64,000 nucleotides of DNA, from contig NKXN01000002.1 of the NCBI GenBank assembly GCA_002261155.1, positions 1-64,000 on the forward strand, read 5' to 3'. Positions 62,182 to 64,000 of the stretch are shown here, one piece after another. This DNA is from Bacillaceae bacterium SAS-127. Lineage in GTDB: Bacteria; Bacillota; Bacilli; Bacillales; Domibacillaceae. A program made the position numbers and the translations under genes. The notes beneath the pieces are model-generated. The model searched no databases and was not told the origin of the DNA. It was given only the letters and a program-made list of their open reading frames with translations. Positions within the stretch are counted from its first letter, which is position 1. Each line of letters begins with the position of its first letter.

Positions 62182-62696
62182 TCACGCGTGTTGATTAACC
62201 GAATTTAGACAGACTTCTCTTGGCACATTCAAATTTTGCTTGATCCAGCGAAAAAAGGTTTCAATGTTCCAACGAGCTTTATACATGTTCGCAATCTCCT
62301 CTGCCGACACATGACGTAAGCTGGTCACGACACGAACTTCTCGTCCTTCTTCGAGAGAGCGATCTAAAATAGGCACGATCTTTTACTAAAATGAATCGAG
62401 AGTCGGCGAGTGGCTCGGTTACATTTGCGAACCACTAAATCCAATACGTTCTTCATTAATTCGTAATCAAGCTGACTCATCTTTTTTGAAAGAGTGGAGT
62501 AGTTTACATCGGCCGATGAACCGACGTCCAAACTTTTCCACTCACAGGCTGCCGCCATCACAAGGTACTGGATCAACGTTTTGACAGTCAGTTTTCGTGC
62601 AGTATCTTCATAACCAACGGGTTCAATCAGTGGTTTTAGCTCTTCATCGGAAATAAACTTTTGAATCAAGTTCGGGAACATGGTATTCTGTTTCAT
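62182..62696 (-). pseudogene. IS4-family transposase relic
   Basis: The N-terminal part starts at ATG 62696 (MKQNTMFPNLIQKFISDEEL) and keeps its frame to about residue 110 (RKCNRATRRLS). It then joins, in another frame, to a late segment ending in MYKARWNIETFFRWIKQNLNVP, the Y-(2)-R-(3)-E-(6)-K signature of IS4 transposases. The central part with the first catalytic aspartates is missing, and the C-terminus after NLNVP is replaced by a short tail running into the terminal repeat. It cannot be active. Confidence 0.8.
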
Positions 62697-62800
62697 AAGG
62701 ATACCTCTTCTCGTGAATGTTTGGTAGCACATCCATTTTACAAGAAGGTGGCCCTTTTTGACGTCTTTTTATGGAAGATTATGCATAATCAACACGCGTG
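62183..62800 (-). mobile_element. Internally deleted IS4-family element with both ends kept
   Basis: Inverted ends CACGCGTGTTGATTA (62183-62197) and TAATCAACACGCGTG (62786-62800) match perfectly over 15 bases. Inside is a transposase relic on the minus strand. At 618 bp it is far shorter than an intact IS4-type element, so it is a non-autonomous, MITE-like deletion product. Confidence 0.72.
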
Positions 62801-62907
62801 TATTGATACTAACCATCATTTGTAACAATCTATTAAATTACATTTTCTGGTGTTTGTGCTTATTTGGTTTACCGTAACGGTTCATCTTCTACACTATAAA
62901 TTGCTCT

Positions 62908-63645
62908 TTAGCCTGCATCAGACCTTAGCCTACTAAAGTCCAAATTTTTCAGCCGTTCTGTTTCAATAAATATCATTAATTTATCGCCGTCATGCCAACA
63001 CCACTCAAGACTATCATCCGAATCAACTGTTAACAGTGGGATCCATTCTGCTCCAGGCGTTGGATCATATGCTAGTGTAGAATGAGAAGGGTAGCCTAGA
63101 AGATAGTCCGAACTTTTATGTAAAGAATCCCGGATTTCGGTGTATATGTCGCTCTGAACTTCATCGAAAGGCCAGTCCTTCAACTGGTATTCATCATAAG
63201 GAATATCAATAGTCGGGGAAAACTCAATCACTGTGGTCTTGCCAATATCTGAATGGGGTGGCATTATAGTCTCTAGATTCGTCTTTTCAGGAATATAGAT
63301 ACCATGAATATATCCGTCCTCAAACACCTCTGGATAACCATCATCATAATTATTATCTGCTACAAAGAGACTTAGGAGTCCTTTCGATGGCAGATCTCTT
63401 TCAGTTGAAGCGATTTCTGTGAAGTTGATCTGGCCAAGGAAGCGATACGGCTTCTTCTCATACGTTGGCCATTCGCTACCAACTGGTAAATCAGGTGCTC
63501 CTCCAAAACGACTACAGCCCAATCGTGGTTCGGCATCTGTATTCCTAAGTATATCAATTGCTGGCCTCAACACTTGAGATAAATACTCTTTATGATTTGA
63601 AATATTTGACTGTTCAATCATCTCTAAAAAATTATTCCTACTCAT
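62908..63645 (-). CDS. DUF1963 (YwqG-like) protein
   Basis: A 245-residue soluble protein of the DUF1963/YwqG family, with the typical RLGCSRFGGAPDLPVGSEWP near residue 45, LGQINFTEIA near 70, the LLSLFV strand and the late LGYPSHSTL...LLTVDSDDSLEWCWHDGDKLMIFI pattern. In B. subtilis ywqG lies near a toxin (YwqJ) cluster, and homologues are often near polymorphic toxins, so an immunity-like role is possible but unproven. GGGAGGAT precedes the ATG. It stands alone between two IS relics. Confidence 0.82.
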   Translation of the reverse strand: MSRNNFLEMIEQSNISNHKEYLSQVLRPAIDILRNTDAEPRLGCSRFGGAPDLPVGSEWPTYEKKPYRFLGQINFTEIASTERDLPSKGLLSLFVADNNYDDGYPEVFEDGYIHGIYIPEKTNLETIMPPHSDIGKTTVIEFSPTIDIPYDEYQLKDWPFDEVQSDIYTEIRDSLHKSSDYLLGYPSHSTLAYDPTPGAEWIPLLTVDSDDSLEWCWHDGDKLMIFIETERLKNLDFSRLRSDAG

Positions 63646-63829
63646 TATATCCTCCCTACGTGTGTTTTTCTTTAAACGCGGTTTGAATTTTCCCCATATT
63701 TAATTATACTTCTATGTGGTTGCGAGACCAATGATTAAACTATATAAATCAAGCTTAATTTCCCACCACGTTTAAAACGGGATTTTTCTTGTCCATGCTG
63801 CTTCTAAAAGAAAATTAAAGGAGAGGAAA

Positions 63830-64000
63830 GGATTAACGATTGCGAATGATCACGGATGGACGATCGAACAACTTCAAGCGCATGAGAAGACGATCAAAAA
63901 GAGTTGTCCATGGTAAAAAAACGCGACGGACGAGTTAGTGTTCTTATATGAAGACGAAAGTCACATCCGTGATGACCAGGATCTAGGTTTCACATGGAGT
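63830..64000 (+). pseudogene. IS630-family transposase fragment, running off the window
   Basis: Pieces in three frames read IANDHGWTIEQLQAHEKTIKK, then VKKRDGRVSVLI, then TDELVFLYEDESHIRDDQDL to the window edge. The last contains the DE(S) catalytic motif region of IS630/Tc1-type transposases. The frame changes show decay. The rest of 63646-63829 shows no gene. Confidence 0.6.

Overview
The window comes from the chromosome of a low-GC Gram-positive bacterium of the family Bacillaceae. Most genes are close relatives of Bacillus subtilis genes and lie in the B. subtilis order: csbA-uvrB-uvrA-yvlB-yvlD, hprK-lgt-yvoD-ppaX-yvoF, hisZGDBHAFI, yvcD, trxB, yvcI-rapZ-yvcK-whiA-crh, clpP with tRNA-Arg, rpoN-cggR-gapA-pgk-tpiA-gpmI-eno, secG-est-rnr-smpB-ssrA. 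Shine-Dalgarno sites are strong, and TTG and GTG starts are common. Family and order names come from recall; no search was run.

Layout. 1-4.6 kb: the end of a CNNM/CBS membrane protein, uppP, a lone IS605-type tnpB element, an HD-domain nucleotidase and csbA. 4.7-7.9 kb: a persulfide-detoxification operon with its own CstR-type repressor and a matching operator. 8-14.5 kb: nucleotide excision repair genes behind a LexA-like box, then two envelope-stress genes. 14.6-19.1 kb: a cell-wall amidase and the HPr kinase operon; hprK carries a one-base frameshift. 19.1-23.1 kb: a block that breaks the expected yvoF-his junction. It holds a very AT-rich gene joining an HsdR-type nuclease domain to a degenerate tyrosine-recombinase fold, a small membrane protein, cstA and a dispersed repeat. 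23.1-29.7 kb: the histidine operon without hisC. 29.9-37.2 kb: yvcD, trxB, the yvcI-crh cluster and clpP under a CtsR box. 37.4-45 kb: tRNA-Arg, a 42-codon membrane peptide gene, a BceAB-like transporter with a YxeA protein, a divergent two-component system and a chemoreceptor. 45-54.1 kb: sigma-54, the CggR repressor and the lower glycolytic genes. 54.2-60.2 kb: a chemoreceptor, secG, est, rnr and smpB. 60.4-61.1 kb: ssrA (tmRNA), split in its T-loop by a 278-nt group I intron. 61.1-64 kb: an accessory zone of gene relics, an internally deleted IS4-type element, a DUF1963 gene and an IS630 fragment.

How it fits together. Carbon control is a theme: HprK and PpaX set the phosphorylation of HPr and Crh, YvcK and RapZ act in carbon and envelope metabolism, CggR senses fructose-1,6-bisphosphate to control gapA and its neighbours, and CstA handles pyruvate or peptide uptake on starvation. 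Rnr, SmpB and tmRNA form the ribosome-rescue and RNA-quality module.

The two most striking features are the intron-split tmRNA and the HsdR-N/tyrosine-recombinase fusion gene. Next come the hprK frameshift, the structured pgk leader and several families of intergenic repeats.
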